Shown here: positions 8,664 through 16,767 of the stretch, in pieces
Layout: each line of letters opens with the position of its first letter
How positions within the stretch are numbered: position 1 is the stretch's first letter
DNA from: Mangrovimicrobium sp033283385
GTDB taxonomy: Bacteria; Pseudomonadota; Gammaproteobacteria; Pseudomonadales; Halieaceae
Reading direction: 5' to 3'
Assembly: GCA_033283385.1 (NCBI GenBank)
Contig: JAWMQQ010000001.1
Span: 2,108,001-2,172,000 of the forward strand
Length of the DNA stretch: 64,000 bases
Notes under the pieces: generated by a model
What the model saw: only the letters and a program-made list of their open reading frames with translations
Database searches by the model: none
What the model was told of the DNA's origin: nothing
Program-made: the position numbers and the translations under genes

Positions 8664-9722
8664 ATGAGCCTTTCCCTCGACGACTACCGCCTGCTCGGCC
8701 GTTCCGGCCTGCGGGTATCCCCCCTCTCCCTCGGCACCATGACCTTCGGCATGGCCGGCTGGGGTACCGACATGGACGAGGCGCGGCGCATGTTCGAGTG
8801 CTACCGCGAGCGCGGCGGCAACTTCATCGACACGGCGAATTTCTACGCCGCAGGCGAATCCGAGCGGATGCTGGGTGAACTGGCGAAGGACGTGCGCCAG
8901 CAGGTGGTAATCGCCACCAAGTACAGCCTGAGCATGCGCCCGGGCGACCCCAACGCCTCCGGCAACCAGCGCAAGAACATGGTACAGGCGGTGGAAGAAA
9001 GCCTGCGCCGGCTGGGCACGGACTACATCGACCTGCTCTACCTGCACCTGTGGGACGACCGCACCCCGGCCGAAGAAGTGCTGCGCGCCTTCGACGATCT
9101 CGTACGCGCCGGCAAGATTCTCTACGCCGGCATCTCGGACACCCCCGCCTGGGAAATCTCGCGCATGCAGGCCATCGCCGAGCTGCGCGGCTGGTCGCCG
9201 CTGGTGGCGCTGCAGGTGCCCTACAACCTCACCGAGCGCACGGTGGAGCGCGAATTCATGCCGATGGCGCAAAAACTCGGCCTCGGCATACTGCCCTGGT
9301 CACCGCTGGCAGGCGGTGTGCTCACCGGCAAGTACAGCCGCGCCGACCTCGAGGCGCAGCCCCAGGACATGAGTTCGCGCAAGAACATCAACCTCGCCAC
9401 CGGCCGGCTTACCGCCAAGTCACTGGAAATCGCGGAAACCGTCGCCGCCATCGCCGGCGAACTCGACTGCAGCTCCGCGCAGGTCGCGCTGGCCTGGACA
9501 CTGCTCAACCCGGCGGTGGCCTCCCCCATCATCGGCGCCCGCACCTTCGCCCAGTTCGAGGACAATCTCGCGGCGCTGGACATCGGCTTCAGCGCGGAGC
9601 AGGTCGCCCGCCTGGACGAGGTCAGCCGGCCGGACAACTGCTTCCCGCACACCATGATCCACACGCCGACGGGCGAGATGATGCTCGGCAACGTCAAGGT
9701 GGAGCGGCGCACCGCCCACTGA
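8664..9722 (+). CDS. Aldo/keto reductase
   Basis: A 352-residue NADPH-dependent oxidoreductase of the aldo/keto reductase superfamily (TIM barrel). The catalytic tetrad can be placed: Asp56 and Tyr61 in FIDTANFY, Lys86 in IATKYS and His128 in LYLHLWD. The C-terminal coenzyme-binding segment ASPIIGARTFAQFEDN is also present. The YajO/Tas-like group of this size reduces aldehydes and ketones; the precise substrate is unknown. It is probably a separate transcription unit, because a repeat element lies before it and an inverted-repeat block follows it immediately. Confidence 0.92.
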   Translation: MSLSLDDYRLLGRSGLRVSPLSLGTMTFGMAGWGTDMDEARRMFECYRERGGNFIDTANFYAAGESERMLGELAKDVRQQVVIATKYSLSMRPGDPNASGNQRKNMVQAVEESLRRLGTDYIDLLYLHLWDDRTPAEEVLRAFDDLVRAGKILYAGISDTPAWEISRMQAIAELRGWSPLVALQVPYNLTERTVEREFMPMAQKLGLGILPWSPLAGGVLTGKYSRADLEAQPQDMSSRKNINLATGRLTAKSLEIAETVAAIAGELDCSSAQVALAWTLLNPAVASPIIGARTFAQFEDNLAALDIGFSAEQVARLDEVSRPDNCFPHTMIHTPTGEMMLGNVKVERRTAH

Positions 9723-9725
9723 CCC

Positions 9726-9890
9726 GTAGGAGCCTGCTATGCAGGCGATCGCGACTGTAGGAGCCTGCTACGCAGGCGATCGCGCGCAGAGCGCGCTCCT
9801 ACAAGAGCGATCGCCTGCGTAGCAGGCTCCTACAGGAGAAATCGCGCGCGTGGCGCGGCCAGGAGCGATCGGGCGCGTAGCGCGGAGTTC
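9726..9890. repeat. REP/REPIN-like inverted repeat block
   Basis: Two direct copies of the 27-base unit beginning GTAGGAGCCTGCT (9726-9752 and 9757-9783) are followed by an exact inverted copy (9807-9833), with further degenerate pieces (GCGCGCTCCTAC at 9792-9803, GCGCGTGGCGCGG onwards). The same unit recurs at 18187-18246. Inverted copies can fold into a long cruciform. The block lies between convergent genes, the usual place of REP elements, and could also stop transcription from both sides. Confidence 0.9.
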
Positions 9891-9894
9891 CGGG

Positions 9895-10455
9895 TTATTT
9901 CACCTGCTGCTTGGCCAGCTTGCGCGCCAGAGTCCGCCGGTGCATACCCAGCCGCCGCGCAGTCTCGGAAATGTTGAAGTCGGTCTCCGCCAGCGTCTGG
10001 TGAATACGCTCCCATTCGAGCGTCTTGATGGAGGTAGCCCGCCCGCTGATCTGCACCTCGGTATTGCCCTCGGCGCTGTCGAAGGCGGCCTCGATGTCGT
10101 CGGTGTTGGACGGCTTGGCGAGGTAGTGGCAGGCGCCCAGCTTCACCGCCTCCACCGCGGTGGCGATACTGGCGTAGCCGGTGAGCACGACGATCAGCAT
10201 GTCCGGGTCGTGCCGGTGCAGTGCCTGCACGCAGGCCAGGCCCGAGGCGTCGCCGTCGAGCTTGAGGTCCACCACCGCGTAGCCCGGGTGGTGCTGCTCC
10301 AGCACCGCCTGTGCCTGCTCCAGGCTGGCGGCGTTTAGAACGGTGTAACCGCGGCGCTCGAAGGAGCGGCCCAGGGTGCGGGCAAAGGCGGCGTCGTCCT
10401 CCACCAGCAGCAGCGTGCGCTGTTCTTCCCCGGTGATTGGCGTTTCCGGCGTCAC
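9895..10455 (-). CDS. regA: Redox response regulator RegA/PrrA/RoxR type
   Basis: A 186-residue response regulator. The receiver domain has the acidic pair Glu19-Asp20 (VEDD), phosphoacceptor Asp63 in VVDLKLDG, Thr in VLTGYAS and Lys in LAKPSN. The short C-terminal domain (NISETARRLGMHRRTLARKL) is the Fis-type helix-turn-helix of the RegA/PrrA/ActR/RoxR group. These proteins control respiration and redox balance in response to the electron-transport state sensed by RegB. Its partner kinase is encoded four bases upstream in the same operon, below cyoABCD and SURF1, so it probably regulates the terminal oxidase genes, possibly including its own operon. The repeat block follows directly. Confidence 0.93.
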   Translation of the reverse strand: MTPETPITGEEQRTLLLVEDDAAFARTLGRSFERRGYTVLNAASLEQAQAVLEQHHPGYAVVDLKLDGDASGLACVQALHRHDPDMLIVVLTGYASIATAVEAVKLGACHYLAKPSNTDDIEAAFDSAEGNTEVQISGRATSIKTLEWERIHQTLAETDFNISETARRLGMHRRTLARKLAKQQVK

Positions 10456-10459
10456 GGCA

Positions 10460-11791
10460 TCAATCCTCTTTCAGTAACAAGGCGTCCAGGGGCAGCTGCA
10501 GGACGACTTCTGCCCCGCCCTCCGGCCGGTTGTGCGCGCTGACTTCCCCGCCGAGGGTGCGCGCCACGTTGAATACCAGGAACAATCCCAGTCCGCCGCC
10601 CGCCCGGCCCTTGGTGGACTGGTAAGGCCGGCCCAGGCGTTCGAGAATCTCCCCGGAAAAACCCGGGCCGCGGTCCACCACCCGGACCAGCAGCGTATCG
10701 TCCTCGCGGGCGATGGCCAGCCCCACCCAGTCGGGAGAGGCGTCCAGCGCGTTGTCCAGCAGGTTGCAGATGGTCTGCTTGAGCACGGAGTCCGAGGCGA
10801 TATCGACATCCTCGCCAAAATCGTTGTGGTATTCCACTTCGCGCGCAAAGCGCGTCGTGCGCCACTCCTCGACCAGTTCGTCGAAGAACTCGCAGACCGT
10901 GGTCTCGCCGGAGGATTCGCCGCGGGTTTCCCCGGCGGAGAGCAGGATTCCGCTGACGATGGACTTACAGCGCTTCACCTGCGCCTGCATTTCCTGGATT
11001 TCCTGGTAGAGGTCCGGGTCGGAGGTGAACGCCGGCATGTAGCGCCAGTCGCCGAGGATGACGGCAATGGTGGACAGCGGCGTGCCCAGCTCGTGGGCCG
11101 CGCCGGAAGCCAGCAGGCCCATGCGCAGGATGTGCTCCTCCTCCGCCGCGCGCTGGCGCACCTCGGCCAGGCGCGCGTCGTGTTCGCGGCTGGCGCGGGT
11201 GATGCGCTTGACGAAGACCACCAGCAGCGCCGCGTTCAGCACCAGGCAGATCAGCATGCCCTCCACGTAGAAGCTGTGCAGGCCGAGGTGGAAATCCTGC
11301 GGCAGGTCCAGCGGTTTGCTTTCCTGTGCGAGGAACAGGAAGCAGCCGATGGCGATGCCCAGCAGCGCCCAGGCGTAACTCGCCGCCAGCACCACCGCCG
11401 CCAGGCCGACCTGCAGCAGGTAGAGGAACACGAAGGGATTGGTCACGCCGCCGCTGAGGTAGAGCTGGAAGGTGAGCGTCCCCATGTCCACCAGCAGGCC
11501 GAGGAACAGCTCGGGCGTGTGGATCGGCCGGTTCAGGCGCAGGCTCGCCTCGCAGGCCAGGTTGAAGGCAACCAGGCCGGCCAGCACGCTGAACATCAGC
11601 GGCAGCGGCAAATCCACGCCGAAGGAGTAATAGGTGACCAGGATGGTGACCAGCTGGCCCAGCACCGCCATCCAGCGCAGCACCACCAGCTGGCGCATGT
11701 GCTTGGCCAGGGTGCCGTCGTCGCTCTCGTCCTCCAGTACCAGCGGCACGGGCAGCGGAGATTCGACGCCGGCCAGGTCCTGATCCGTCAC
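10460..11791 (-). CDS. regB: Redox-sensing histidine kinase RegB/PrrB type
   Basis: A 443-residue membrane kinase. About six hydrophobic segments fill residues 35-200. The heptapeptide GGVTNPF at 114-120 is the conserved quinone-binding motif of RegB. The H-box AAHELGTPLS carries the phosphorylated His233, and a cysteine at 275 (RCKSIVSG) is at the position of the redox-active cysteine of RegB. The ATPase domain has the N box (ICNLLDNALDASP), DRGPGFSG and GGLGLFLV. The start is a GTG whose last bases overlap the SURF1 stop (GTGA), so it is translationally coupled. It should sense ubiquinone pool redox state and phosphorylate RegA. Confidence 0.94.
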   Translation of the reverse strand: MTDQDLAGVESPLPVPLVLEDESDDGTLAKHMRQLVVLRWMAVLGQLVTILVTYYSFGVDLPLPLMFSVLAGLVAFNLACEASLRLNRPIHTPELFLGLLVDMGTLTFQLYLSGGVTNPFVFLYLLQVGLAAVVLAASYAWALLGIAIGCFLFLAQESKPLDLPQDFHLGLHSFYVEGMLICLVLNAALLVVFVKRITRASREHDARLAEVRQRAAEEEHILRMGLLASGAAHELGTPLSTIAVILGDWRYMPAFTSDPDLYQEIQEMQAQVKRCKSIVSGILLSAGETRGESSGETTVCEFFDELVEEWRTTRFAREVEYHNDFGEDVDIASDSVLKQTICNLLDNALDASPDWVGLAIAREDDTLLVRVVDRGPGFSGEILERLGRPYQSTKGRAGGGLGLFLVFNVARTLGGEVSAHNRPEGGAEVVLQLPLDALLLKED

Positions 11792-12561
11792 GCGGTCGTG
11801 TCCCGGTCGCGGCGCTCCTCGCGCGCCAGGATCACGGCGGCGCCCACCACCATGGCGGCGAGTCCAAACCAGGTGATGGCGTAGACGAGGTGGGAGTTGT
11901 GGAAACGGATGACCGTGAGGCCGCCCACCGGCCCGTGCTGGGCCGCGTCCTGCCCTGCTCCCGGGCTGCCGGGCTGTCCGGCAGCGGCGTCGATAAAATA
12001 CGGCGCGGTATCTTCCAGGCCCCGGGCGGCGGCAATGGCGGCGACATCGCGGGAATACCAGCGGCCGGCGGCGGGTACGTTGCTTTGCAGCACACTGCCA
12101 TCGGGCTCGGTGATGCGCAGCAGTCCCTCCACCTTCACCGGTTCCACCGGCGGCGCCGCAGGTACCGAGCCCTGGCCGATGAAGCCGCGGTTGACCATCA
12201 CCGTGCTGCCGTCTTCAAGGCGCAGCGGGGTCAACACCCAGTAACCGCTGCCCAGTTCGGTGGCGGCGGTGACCAGGGTATCGCTGTCGGGAAGGTACTC
12301 GCCTTCGACGAAGACGTGGCGGTACTCGTCGGATTCGCGGCTCACCAGCGGCCACAGGGAGCGTTCGGGGGCGGCCTCGGCGACGGCGTGGACACGCTCG
12401 TCCACGCGCTGTATCAGGTCCAGTTTCCAGACCCGCCGCTGCAGTTGCCAGTTACCCAGCGCGACGAATCCGGAAAAGGCGAACAGGCCGCACAGCCCCA
12501 GTACGATGAAGCGCCAGCGCCGCGGGCGGCGAGCATCGCGCTCGCCGGCGTCTGCTGCCAT
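11788..12561 (-). CDS. SURF1 family oxidase assembly protein
   Basis: A 257-residue SURF1-like protein. The start at 12561 (MAADAGERDARRPRRW) follows the cyoD stop closely. An N-terminal membrane helix (FIVLGLCGLFAFSGFVALGNWQLQRR, ending with the family WQLxRR motif) is followed by the periplasmic domain (EYRHVFVEGEYL, VMVNRGFI) and a C-terminal helix preceded by HNSHLVYAITWFGLA. SURF1 proteins help insert haem a into aa3-type oxidases. Its place behind a bo3-like cyoABCD operon, where cyoE (haem O synthase) is usual, is notable. It overlaps regB by four bases. Confidence 0.92.
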   Translation of the reverse strand: MAADAGERDARRPRRWRFIVLGLCGLFAFSGFVALGNWQLQRRVWKLDLIQRVDERVHAVAEAAPERSLWPLVSRESDEYRHVFVEGEYLPDSDTLVTAATELGSGYWVLTPLRLEDGSTVMVNRGFIGQGSVPAAPPVEPVKVEGLLRITEPDGSVLQSNVPAAGRWYSRDVAAIAAARGLEDTAPYFIDAAAGQPGSPGAGQDAAQHGPVGGLTVIRFHNSHLVYAITWFGLAAMVVGAAVILAREERRDRDTTA

Positions 12562-12566
12562 GGCGC

Positions 12567-12971
12567 TTAGGAGGTGCCCATCATCCCGGGCATCATGTTG
12601 ACGTTCATGTGGTACATCACCCACAGCGAACCGGAGAGGGTGATAAACAGCAGCACCACGGTAAACATCAGCGCGAGCATGTTCCAGCCGCCCTCGGAGT
12701 GGAAGTTCATGTGCAGGAAGTAAACCATGTGCACCACGATCTGCACCATGGCGAAGGCCAGGATGACGACCACGGTCATGTTTTTCGAGCCGAGCACGTC
12801 GCCCATCACCAGCCAGAACGGGATGGCGGTGAGTATCACCGAGGCCATGAAGCCGATCATGTAGCCGCTGAAACTGCTGTGCGGCGCGTCGTCGTGGTGG
12901 CCGTGATCGTCGTGCCCGTGACCGTCGTGATGGTCGTGATGGTCGTGGCTGTTGTGAAGCTGTTCGCTCAT
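12567..12971 (-). CDS. cyoD: Cytochrome o ubiquinol oxidase subunit IV
   Basis: A 134-residue membrane protein with three predicted helices (GYMIGFMASVILTAIPFWL, MTVVVILAFAMVQIVVHMVYFLHM, LALMFTVVLLFITLSGSLWVMYHM) and the conserved HMVYFLHMN stretch of CyoD. The first 30 residues are unusual: HNSHDHHDHHDGHGHDDHGHHDD, a histidine/aspartate-rich tail expected to bind divalent metal, longer than I expect in this family. Its ATG overlaps the cyoC stop (ATGA). Subunit IV supports assembly of the CuB site in the oxidase; a metal-binding tail would suit that role, but this is an inference. Confidence 0.92.
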   Translation of the reverse strand: MSEQLHNSHDHHDHHDGHGHDDHGHHDDAPHSSFSGYMIGFMASVILTAIPFWLVMGDVLGSKNMTVVVILAFAMVQIVVHMVYFLHMNFHSEGGWNMLALMFTVVLLFITLSGSLWVMYHMNVNMMPGMMGTS

Positions 12972-13591
12972 GACATGGACCCCATCAGGTAGACATAGGT
13001 GAACACGCCGATCCACACGACGTCCAGGAAGTGCCAGAACATAGACAGGCAGAACAGGCGTCGACGGTTGGCGACGGTCAGGCCGTGTTTGGTCAGCTGT
13101 ACCAGCAGGGTGACCAGCCAGATGCTGCCGAAGGTCACGTGCAGGCCGTGGGTGCCGACCAGGGTGAAGAAGGCGGAGAGGAACGCGCTGCGCTGCGGGC
13201 CGGCGCCCTCCAGGATCATGTGGTGGAACTCGTACAGTTCGACCGCGAGGAAGGCGACGCCGAAGAAAAGCGTGATCACCAGCCACAGCTGCGTACCGAA
13301 CACCTTGTTCTGCTGCATCTGCAGCATGGCGAAGCCGTAGGTGATCGACGAGAACAGCAGGAAGGTGGTGTTCAGCGCCACCAGCGGCAGGTCGAACAGG
13401 TCTGCGCCGGACGGGCCGCCGGCGTAGCTGTGGCTCAGCACGCCGAAGGTCGCGAACAGCGAGGCGAAGATGAGGCAGTCGCTCATCAGGTAGATCCAGA
13501 AGCCCAGGAGTGTGGGCTGGGGGACGTGGTACTCCCCCGGGACCATGAACTGCAGTTTGCCGGAAGCCGGCATGACGGCGGATTCAGACAT
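12968..13591 (-). CDS. cyoC: Cytochrome o ubiquinol oxidase subunit III
   Basis: A 207-residue membrane protein of the haem-copper oxidase subunit III family with five hydrophobic helices (LGFWIYLMSDCLIFASLFATF first). The start at 13591 (MSESAVMPASGK) comes one base after the cyoB stop; the upstream open frame lies inside cyoB. The conserved segments YEFHHMI and GTHGLHVTFG are present, the latter being the typical subunit III signature. Subunit III stabilises subunit I and proton uptake. It ends by overlapping cyoD by four bases. Confidence 0.94.
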   Translation of the reverse strand: MSESAVMPASGKLQFMVPGEYHVPQPTLLGFWIYLMSDCLIFASLFATFGVLSHSYAGGPSGADLFDLPLVALNTTFLLFSSITYGFAMLQMQQNKVFGTQLWLVITLFFGVAFLAVELYEFHHMILEGAGPQRSAFLSAFFTLVGTHGLHVTFGSIWLVTLLVQLTKHGLTVANRRRLFCLSMFWHFLDVVWIGVFTYVYLMGSMS

Positions 13592-13592
13592 C

Positions 13593-15587
13593 TTAGGCGA
13601 GTACCTCCGTACGCCGGGCCTCGACTTCACTCACGGTCTCGGCCGGAATGTAGTAGTCGCGGTTGTAATTGAATGTGTGCACGATGGTCCCCAGGATCAG
13701 GGCGCCGAACGACAGCCCGGCGATCAGCCACATGTGCCAGATCATGGCGAAGCCGAACGCCGTGGCGAGCCCTGCCAGCACCATGCCCGCCGCCGTGTTC
13801 TTCGGCATGTGGATGGGCACGAACCCTTCAGTCGGGCGCTGGAATCCGGCGGATTTCATATGCCACCAGGCGTCGTTCTCATGCACCTGCGGGGTGAAGG
13901 CGAAGTTGTACTGGGGCGGCGGCGACGAGGTCGACCACTCCAGGGTGCGGCCGTTCCAGGGGTCGCCGGTCTCGTCGCGCAGGGAATCGCGCTTCTTGTA
14001 GCTGACCCACAGCTGGATCACGAAGCTGATGATGCCGCAGCCGATCAGGATCGCGCCCACCAGCGCAATCTGGAACCAGATCTGCAGGGAAGCATCCTGG
14101 AAGTGGCTCATGCGACGGGTCACGCCCATCAGGCCGAGCACGTACAGCGGCATGAAGGCCAGGTAGAAGCCGATCAGCCAGCACCAGAAGGACATCTTGC
14201 CCCAGAACGGGTCCAGCTTGTAGCCGGTGACCTTGGGGTACCAGTAGGTGATCGCGGCGAACACGCCGAACACCACGCCGCCGATGATCACGTTGTGGAA
14301 GTGGGCGATCAGGAACAGGCTGTTGTGCAGCACGAAGTCCGCGGGCGGCACCGCCAGCAGTACGCCGGTCATGCCGCCGATGACGAAGGTGACCATGAAG
14401 CCCACGGTCCACAGCATCGGTACGTCGAACTGGATGCGGCCGCGGTACATGGTGAACAGCCAGTTGAACACCTTGGCCCCGGTGGGAATCGAGATGATCA
14501 TCGTGGTGATGCCGAAGAAGCTGTTTACCGTCGCGCCCGACCCCATCGTGAAGAAGTGGTGCAGCCAGACGAGGTAGGACAGTACGGTGATCACCACGGT
14601 GGCGTACACCATGGACGAGTAACCGAACAGGCGCTTGCCGCTGTAGGTGGCGACGATTTCCGAGAACACGCCGAAGATCGGCAGGATCAGGATGTACACC
14701 TCCGGGTGGCCCCAGATCCAGATCAGGTTGATGTACATCATGGCGTTGCCGCCAAAGTCATTGGTGAAGAAGTGCATGTCCAGGTAGCGGTCAAGGGACA
14801 GCAGCGCCAGCACCGCGGTAAGGATCGGGAACGCGGCGACGATCAGGATGTTGGTGCACAGGGCGGTCCAGGTGAAGACCGGCATTTTCATCATGGTCAT
14901 GCCGGGGGCACGGAACTTGATGATGGTGACGGTGAAGTTCACGCCGGACAGCAGCGTACCCACACCCGCTATCTGTAGCGCCCAGATATAGTAATCCACC
15001 CCTACCCCGGGACTCTGTAGTATTCCCGTTAGTGGCGGATAGGCCAGCCAGCCGGACATGGCGAACTCGCCGACGAACAGGGAGACCATCACCAGCGCCG
15101 CGCCAGCCACAGTCATCCAGAAGCTGAAATTGTTGAGGAAAGGGAACGCAACGTCGCGCGCGCCGATCTGCAGCGGCACCACGAAGTTCATCAGGCCCAC
15201 CACGAAGGGCATGGCAACGAAGAAGATCATGATCACGCCATGGGCGGTGAAGATCTGGTCGTAGTGATGCGGCGGCAGGTAGCCCATGGAGTCGCCGAAG
15301 GCGATGGCCTGCTGGATGCGCATCATGATCGCGTCGGCGAAGCCGCGCAGCAGCATGATGAGGCCGAGGATCATGTACATCACACCGATGCGCTTGTGGT
15401 CGATGCTGGTGAACCACTCGCGCCACAGGTAGCCCCACACCTTGTACTTGGTCAGGCCGGCGAGCAGTGCGACGCCGACGACCGCGACTACGGCGAAGGT
15501 CCAGATGATGATCGGCTCGTGGTACGGGATCGACTCCAGCGTGAGCCGGCCGAAGATGAGCTTGCTGAGGGAAAACGTATCAGACAT
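13593..15587 (-). CDS. cyoB: Cytochrome o ubiquinol oxidase subunit I
   Basis: A 664-residue haem-copper oxidase subunit I, the same length class as E. coli CyoB, with about fifteen helices. The low-spin and high-spin haem and CuB ligands are present in FTAHGVIMIFF, WGHPEVYILILP (His-Tyr pair), WLHHFFT and HFHNVIIGG. The motif EWFTSIDHKRIGVMY near residue 65 is typical. It reduces oxygen to water while pumping protons, taking electrons from ubiquinol. Whether it carries haem O or haem A cannot be read from the sequence; the neighbouring SURF1 gene raises that question. Seventeen bases separate it from cyoA. Confidence 0.97.
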   Translation of the reverse strand: MSDTFSLSKLIFGRLTLESIPYHEPIIIWTFAVVAVVGVALLAGLTKYKVWGYLWREWFTSIDHKRIGVMYMILGLIMLLRGFADAIMMRIQQAIAFGDSMGYLPPHHYDQIFTAHGVIMIFFVAMPFVVGLMNFVVPLQIGARDVAFPFLNNFSFWMTVAGAALVMVSLFVGEFAMSGWLAYPPLTGILQSPGVGVDYYIWALQIAGVGTLLSGVNFTVTIIKFRAPGMTMMKMPVFTWTALCTNILIVAAFPILTAVLALLSLDRYLDMHFFTNDFGGNAMMYINLIWIWGHPEVYILILPIFGVFSEIVATYSGKRLFGYSSMVYATVVITVLSYLVWLHHFFTMGSGATVNSFFGITTMIISIPTGAKVFNWLFTMYRGRIQFDVPMLWTVGFMVTFVIGGMTGVLLAVPPADFVLHNSLFLIAHFHNVIIGGVVFGVFAAITYWYPKVTGYKLDPFWGKMSFWCWLIGFYLAFMPLYVLGLMGVTRRMSHFQDASLQIWFQIALVGAILIGCGIISFVIQLWVSYKKRDSLRDETGDPWNGRTLEWSTSSPPPQYNFAFTPQVHENDAWWHMKSAGFQRPTEGFVPIHMPKNTAAGMVLAGLATAFGFAMIWHMWLIAGLSFGALILGTIVHTFNYNRDYYIPAETVSEVEARRTEVLA

Positions 15588-15604
15588 CGGGAATACTACC
15601 GGCG

Positions 15605-16612
15605 CTACTCGCGCTCTGTCGGTGAATGGGGATGGACCTCGTGGGTTTCGCCGTGGGCCTCGCCGTGCTCTTCGCCAGCGCCTTCGCCCTCATGCTCGCG
15701 GTGCCTCATGGTATGGGCCATCATGTCCTTCATGCAGACCTGGCCGGGATCGACGCAACGGTTGAGAATGCGTTCGTACAGGCCGGGCGCGACGCTGCCG
15801 TAGTAGCGCACGGGGTCGTATTCACTGGGCTTTTCCAGCACCTTGTAGGCGTCGCGGCTAAGGTCGTCGCCAGTGGACTTGACCTTGGCCACCCACTGGT
15901 CGAAGTCGCCCTCGCTCATGCCCTTGAAGATGAAGCGCATGCCGTTGAAGCCGTGGCCCGAGTAGTTGGCAGAGAAGCCCTCGAAATCACCCGGGTGGTT
16001 GATCACCGCGTGCAACTGGGTCTCCATGCCGCCCATGGCGTAGATCTGGCCGGCCAGCGCGGGAATGTAGAACGAGTTCATCATGGTGGTGGCGGTGATC
16101 TTGAACTTGATCGGCCGGTCGATCGGCGCCGCCGCCTCGTTGACCACGGCGATGCCCTGTTCGGGGTAGAAGAACAGCCACTTCCAGTCCATGGCCACCG
16201 CCTCGACCACCAGCGGCTCGACATCGGCGGGAACGGGCCTGCCTTCACCGATGCGATCCAGCGGCCGGTAGGGGTCCAGCTGGTGGGTGCTGACCCAGGT
16301 CAGCGCACCCAGGGCGATGATGATCGCCAGCGGCGCGGCCCAGATGACCAGCTCCAGGTTGGTTGAATGGTCCCAGTCCGGCTTGTAGGTGGCCGCCTTG
16401 TTGGAGGCGCGGTAGCGCCACGCAAACAGCAGCGTGAGCGCGATCACCGGCACGATGATCAGCAGCATGAGGATCGTGGACCATACAATCAGGTCCGCCT
16501 GCTGCTTGGCCACGTCGCCGTAGGGCGACATGACTATCGTGTCACAACCGGACAGCAGCGCCAGTAGCGCGGCCGTGGGAATGTATCGGATGAGAGTCCT
16601 GGGAATTGACAT
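15605..16612 (-). CDS. cyoA: Cytochrome o ubiquinol oxidase subunit II
   Basis: A 335-residue lipoprotein subunit II. The start at 16612 (MSIPRTLIRYIPTAALLALLSGCDT) gives a clean type II signal peptide with lipobox LSGC near residue 24; the longer frame would bury it. Two membrane helices follow, then a cupredoxin domain. The CuA motif (CxxxCxxxH) is absent, which marks a quinol rather than a cytochrome c oxidase. GYFSNV-like segments of CyoA appear as YYGSVAPGLYERIL. The C-terminus is extended by a histidine/glutamate-rich tail (HREHEGEGAGEEHGEAHGE), matching the His-rich tail on CyoD. It is the first gene of the operon and its promoter lies in 16613-16767. Confidence 0.94.
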   Translation of the reverse strand: MSIPRTLIRYIPTAALLALLSGCDTIVMSPYGDVAKQQADLIVWSTILMLLIIVPVIALTLLFAWRYRASNKAATYKPDWDHSTNLELVIWAAPLAIIIALGALTWVSTHQLDPYRPLDRIGEGRPVPADVEPLVVEAVAMDWKWLFFYPEQGIAVVNEAAAPIDRPIKFKITATTMMNSFYIPALAGQIYAMGGMETQLHAVINHPGDFEGFSANYSGHGFNGMRFIFKGMSEGDFDQWVAKVKSTGDDLSRDAYKVLEKPSEYDPVRYYGSVAPGLYERILNRCVDPGQVCMKDMMAHTMRHREHEGEGAGEEHGEAHGETHEVHPHSPTERE

Positions 16613-16678
16613 CACCGCTCGCAAAATCAGGATTGGGTGGGAAGATGCGAACTTTAGCCCAAAACGCGCCCCAATTGA

Positions 16679-16697
16679 ATTGGACAATTTGTCCTAT
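16679..16697. promoter_or_regulatory. Candidate operator between cyoA and the MFS gene
   Basis: An inverted repeat GGACAA-T-TTGTCC (16682-16694) has perfect 6-bp arms around one central base, extended by matching AT pairs at both ends with one mismatch. It sits in the divergent intergenic region, 67 bases from the cyoA start and 71 from the MFS start. This is a plausible dimeric regulator site controlling one or both genes. I do not recognise the binding protein. Confidence 0.5.
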
Positions 16698-16767
16698 GGC
16701 CCGCTCAGGCCAAAAGGAGTAGGCTTTGTGCCAAACTTCAGCTGTATTTCAGGGATAGTGACCTGCC

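Noticed and set aside
10532..11884. 450-codon plus-strand frame opposite regB
   Set aside because: Shadow of regB, whose H-box, quinone motif and ATPase motifs are all in place on the minus strand.
12901..12960. Short tandem CGTGATGGT-like repeat
   Set aside because: It encodes the His/Asp-rich tail of CyoD, so the repeat follows from the protein, not a DNA element; it is listed under CyoD.
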